DNA of 17,808 nt from Desulfuromusa sp. (GTDB taxonomy: Bacteria > Desulfobacterota > Desulfuromonadia > Desulfuromonadales > Geopsychrobacteraceae). Positions 16,162-17,808 of this stretch are shown in pieces (position 1 is the stretch's first letter; each line of letters opens with the position of its first letter). The stretch covers positions 1 to 17,808 of the forward strand of contig JAGLDI010000051.1 in NCBI GenBank assembly GCA_023145655.1. The letters are read 5' to 3'. A program made the translations under genes and the position numbers. The notes beneath the pieces were generated by a model, which saw only the letters and a program-made list of their open reading frames with translations, was not told where the DNA came from and did not search any database.

Positions 16162-16781
16162 TTTTCCAGAGCTCCTTCAATCTCGTTCACCGCAGCATCA
16201 GTTAAAATAAGGTTGGGGTATTTGAGAATGTCATAGACATTCACCCCATCAGCACGCAAAACTTTGATATTATGCAGATTACGTGCAGACAACTCAACTT
16301 TGGCATCAGCTTGATCAATAACGATAAGAGCACCTTCAAATTCAAACCGCGTGATCAGTTGCGCAAATGCCTTGCTGCTGATTTTATCCATAGTAATATC
16401 GTTAACAACGACCAGCTTGTCGGCCTGGAATCGTGATGACAGAGCACTACAGAGTGCTGCTTTCTTGACCTTGCGGTTCAGTTTGAAAGAGTAAGACCGG
16501 GGAGAAGGGCCAAAAGCAGCACCACCACCCACATAATGGGGAGCACGGATAGTTCCCTGTCGGGCGTTACCAGTCCCTTTCTGCCGATATGGCTTCTTGC
16601 CTCCACCGGCGACAGCACTACGATTTTTAGTCGCAGCCGAACCCTGTCGACGTGCTGCCAGCTGATAGCGTACCATGTCGTGCAAAAGATACTCTTTAAC
16701 TTCGGTATTAAAAACAGCCTCAGCAAGTTCGCGCTCGCCAATCTGTTTTTTATCCTGGTCATAAATTGATACAGTTGCCAT
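16158..16781 (-). CDS. rplD: 50S ribosomal protein L4
   Basis: Early 23S rRNA binder whose extended loop reaches the exit tunnel; in E. coli it also represses the S10 operon. The 207-residue protein opens [20 protein letters not shown]. It has the loop region [20 protein letters not shown] with [18 protein letters not shown] (about residues 59-97), then a globular domain. The loop shows nothing unusual. The ATG at 16781 has GGAG upstream. The classical S10 leader bound by L4 in E. coli has no room here, because rpsJ follows the upstream tuf-like gene by 14 bases. Confidence 0.98.
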   Translation of the reverse strand: MATVSIYDQDKKQIGERELAEAVFNTEVKEYLLHDMVRYQLAARRQGSAATKNRSAVAGGGKKPYRQKGTGNARQGTIRAPHYVGGGAAFGPSPRSYSFKLNRKVKKAALCSALSSRFQADKLVVVNDITMDKISSKAFAQLITRFEFEGALIVIDQADAKVELSARNLHNIKVLRADGVNVYDILKYPNLILTDAAVNEIEGALEK

Positions 16782-16806
16782 TTATCTACTCCTAAATCCG
16801 CAGGGC

Positions 16807-17433
16807 CTAAGCCTTGATCCCTTTACGGATCTCAATCAAACTATTTTTGGCTCCGGGAACAGCGCCGCGTACAAAGATAAGATTCTGTTCAGGTCGGACA
16901 TCAACAACGATCAGGTTTTGTGTTGTCACACGAACATTACCCATCTGACCAGGCATTTTTTTACCCTTGATGACTTTTGCCGGCCAAGCCGACTGGCCGA
17001 TAGCACCAGGCCTACGCTTGAACATGGAACCGTGAGTTGCACGACCACCAGAGAACCCCCAACGCTTGATAACTCCCTGAAACCCCTTACCCTTACTTGT
17101 TCCAGTCACGTCAATCCGGTCACCAGGACTGAACATCTCACAAGAAAGCTGATCGCCCACTGCACACTCTTCGACGAGGTTGAACTCACACACATAGGCG
17201 AAAGCGCCCTGACCGGTTTTCTTGAAGTGACCCATTTCAGGCTTGTTGACGCGTCGCGCCTCTTTTGCTTTAAACCCGAGCTGTACCGCTTCATATCCAT
17301 CAGTGGCCGAAGTCTTTTTCTGCAGCACAGTACATGGTCCAACTTCCAGTACTGTCACTGGTATGCGTTGGCCATCTGCGGCAAAGATCTGGCTCATGCC
17401 TAGTTTTTTTCCTAATAATCCGTTGGTCATCAT
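16807..17433 (-). CDS. rplC: 50S ribosomal protein L3
   Basis: Early-assembling 50S protein that reaches toward the peptidyl transferase centre. The 208-residue protein has MTNGLLGKKLGMSQIFAADG at the start. The central finger GTSKGKGFQGVIKRWGFSGG is followed by RATHGSMFKRRPGAIGQSAW and KVIKGKKMPGQMG, diagnostic of L3. Two consecutive ATG codons (17433 and 17430) are both possible starts, with AAGG five or eight bases upstream. It follows rpsJ by 29 bases. Confidence 0.97.
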   Translation of the reverse strand: MMTNGLLGKKLGMSQIFAADGQRIPVTVLEVGPCTVLQKKTSATDGYEAVQLGFKAKEARRVNKPEMGHFKKTGQGAFAYVCEFNLVEECAVGDQLSCEMFSPGDRIDVTGTSKGKGFQGVIKRWGFSGGRATHGSMFKRRPGAIGQSAWPAKVIKGKKMPGQMGNVRVTTQNLIVVDVRPEQNLIFVRGAVPGAKNSLIEIRKGIKA

Positions 17434-17462
17434 TGTGCCCTTAAATCGCTATAAGTATTAAC

Positions 17463-17771
17463 TTAAAGCTTTATTTCAACATCAACACCAGCTGAAAGGT
17501 CAAGCTTCATCAAAGCATCGACTGTCTGCTGTGTCGGCTCCATAATATCAAGAAGACGCTTATGTGTCCGAATTTCAAACTGCTCACGACTTTTCTTGTC
17601 AACATGCGGACCACGCAACACACAGTATTTGTTAATAACAGTTGGAAGCGGGATCGGACCAACCAACCGCGACCCAGTCCGCTTGGTCGTATCAACAATT
17701 TCGGCTACTGCCAGATCCAACAGGCTATGATCATAGGCTTTCAAGCGAATTCTAATTTTCTGAGTAGACAT
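17463..17771 (-). CDS. rpsJ: 30S ribosomal protein S10 (NusE)
   Basis: 30S head protein that also serves as NusE, linking NusB and NusG in antitermination and transcription-translation coupling. The 102-residue protein opens [20 protein letters not shown]. It has [19 protein letters not shown] around the extended loop, then [20 protein letters not shown] and the C-terminal [12 protein letters not shown] chose the ATG at 17771 (GAGGG seven bases upstream) over the TTG one codon earlier. It follows the tuf-like end by 14 bases. Confidence 0.98.
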   Translation of the reverse strand: MSTQKIRIRLKAYDHSLLDLAVAEIVDTTKRTGSRLVGPIPLPTVINKYCVLRGPHVDKKSREQFEIRTHKRLLDIMEPTQQTVDALMKLDLSAGVDVEIKL

Positions 17772-17785
17772 CAATTTTCCCTCTA

Positions 17786-17808
17786 TTACTCGACAACTTC
17801 GCTGACCA
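17786..17808 (-). CDS. tuf: Elongation factor Tu, last codons (cut by window edge)
   Basis: Reading into the right edge, the frame gives (V)VSEVVE followed by tandem stops TAA TAG. This matches the usual EF-Tu ending (GVVSEVIE or similar). A tuf gene directly before rpsJ is common outside enterobacteria, where fusA-tuf-rpsJ forms one operon. Only about seven codons are visible, so the call rests on a very short peptide plus context. Confidence 0.65.

Noticed and set aside
16918..17403. Plus-strand open frame of 161 codons opposite rplC
   Set aside because: Fully inside L3 on the other strand. The translation is rich in Thr, His, Leu and Ser, as expected of an antisense frame.
1..17808. Mobile elements, CRISPR arrays, tRNA or rRNA genes, defence or biosynthetic systems
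   Set aside because: Nothing of the kind is seen. The whole window is accounted for by core housekeeping genes with short gaps, and no novel system is supported.

Overview
The window is the ribosomal-protein supercluster of a Gram-negative bacterium. It holds S10-spc-alpha gene order as one unbroken series of 30 genes, all on the minus strand. Base composition looks moderate, roughly mid-40s percent G+C by eye. Three things suggest Desulfuromonadota (the Geobacter, Desulfuromonas and Pelobacter relatives, formerly Deltaproteobacteria): the GlyQ sequence, the zinc-ribbon form of L24, and the layout (EF-Tu directly before rpsJ, secY-adk-map-rpmJ without infA, then mgtE, recO and glyQ). This placement is inference from remembered family sequences, and the genus is not determined.

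Read along the minus strand, from the right edge to the left, the window opens with the last codons of a tuf-like gene (17808-17786). Next come the S10 genes rpsJ-rplC-rplD-rplW-rplB-rpsS-rplV-rpsC-rplP-rpmC-rpsQ (17771-12779). The spc genes follow: rplN-rplX-rplE-rpsN-rpsH-rplF-rplR-rpsE-rpmD-rplO-secY (12769-7428). Then come adk and map (7419-6024), and the alpha genes rpmJ-rpsM-rpsK-rpsD-rpoA-rplQ (5959-2870). Gaps inside the series run from overlaps up to 42 bases. The one exception is the 64-base map-rpmJ gap, which holds a well-formed hairpin. A strong intrinsic terminator (2845-2805) closes the series.

Beyond the terminator are three housekeeping genes, still on the minus strand: mgtE (magnesium channel), recO (recombination repair) and the 5' part of glyQ (glycyl-tRNA synthetase alpha), which is cut by the left edge. 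A sigma70-like promoter is visible before mgtE, and a better one before glyQ.

The genes build the ribosome (30S and 50S proteins), the RNA polymerase alpha subunit, the protein-export channel (SecY), N-terminal methionine removal (Map) and adenylate balance (Adk). Co-expression ties these to growth rate. No gap exceeds 300 bases. I see no tRNA, rRNA, CRISPR array, insertion sequence, phage gene or defence gene, and no plus-strand gene I would defend. This is an ordinary core region. The points worth a second look are small: the map-rpmJ hairpin, several TTG and GTG starts in highly expressed genes, a set of zinc-ribbon ribosomal proteins, and an acidic tail on L17.
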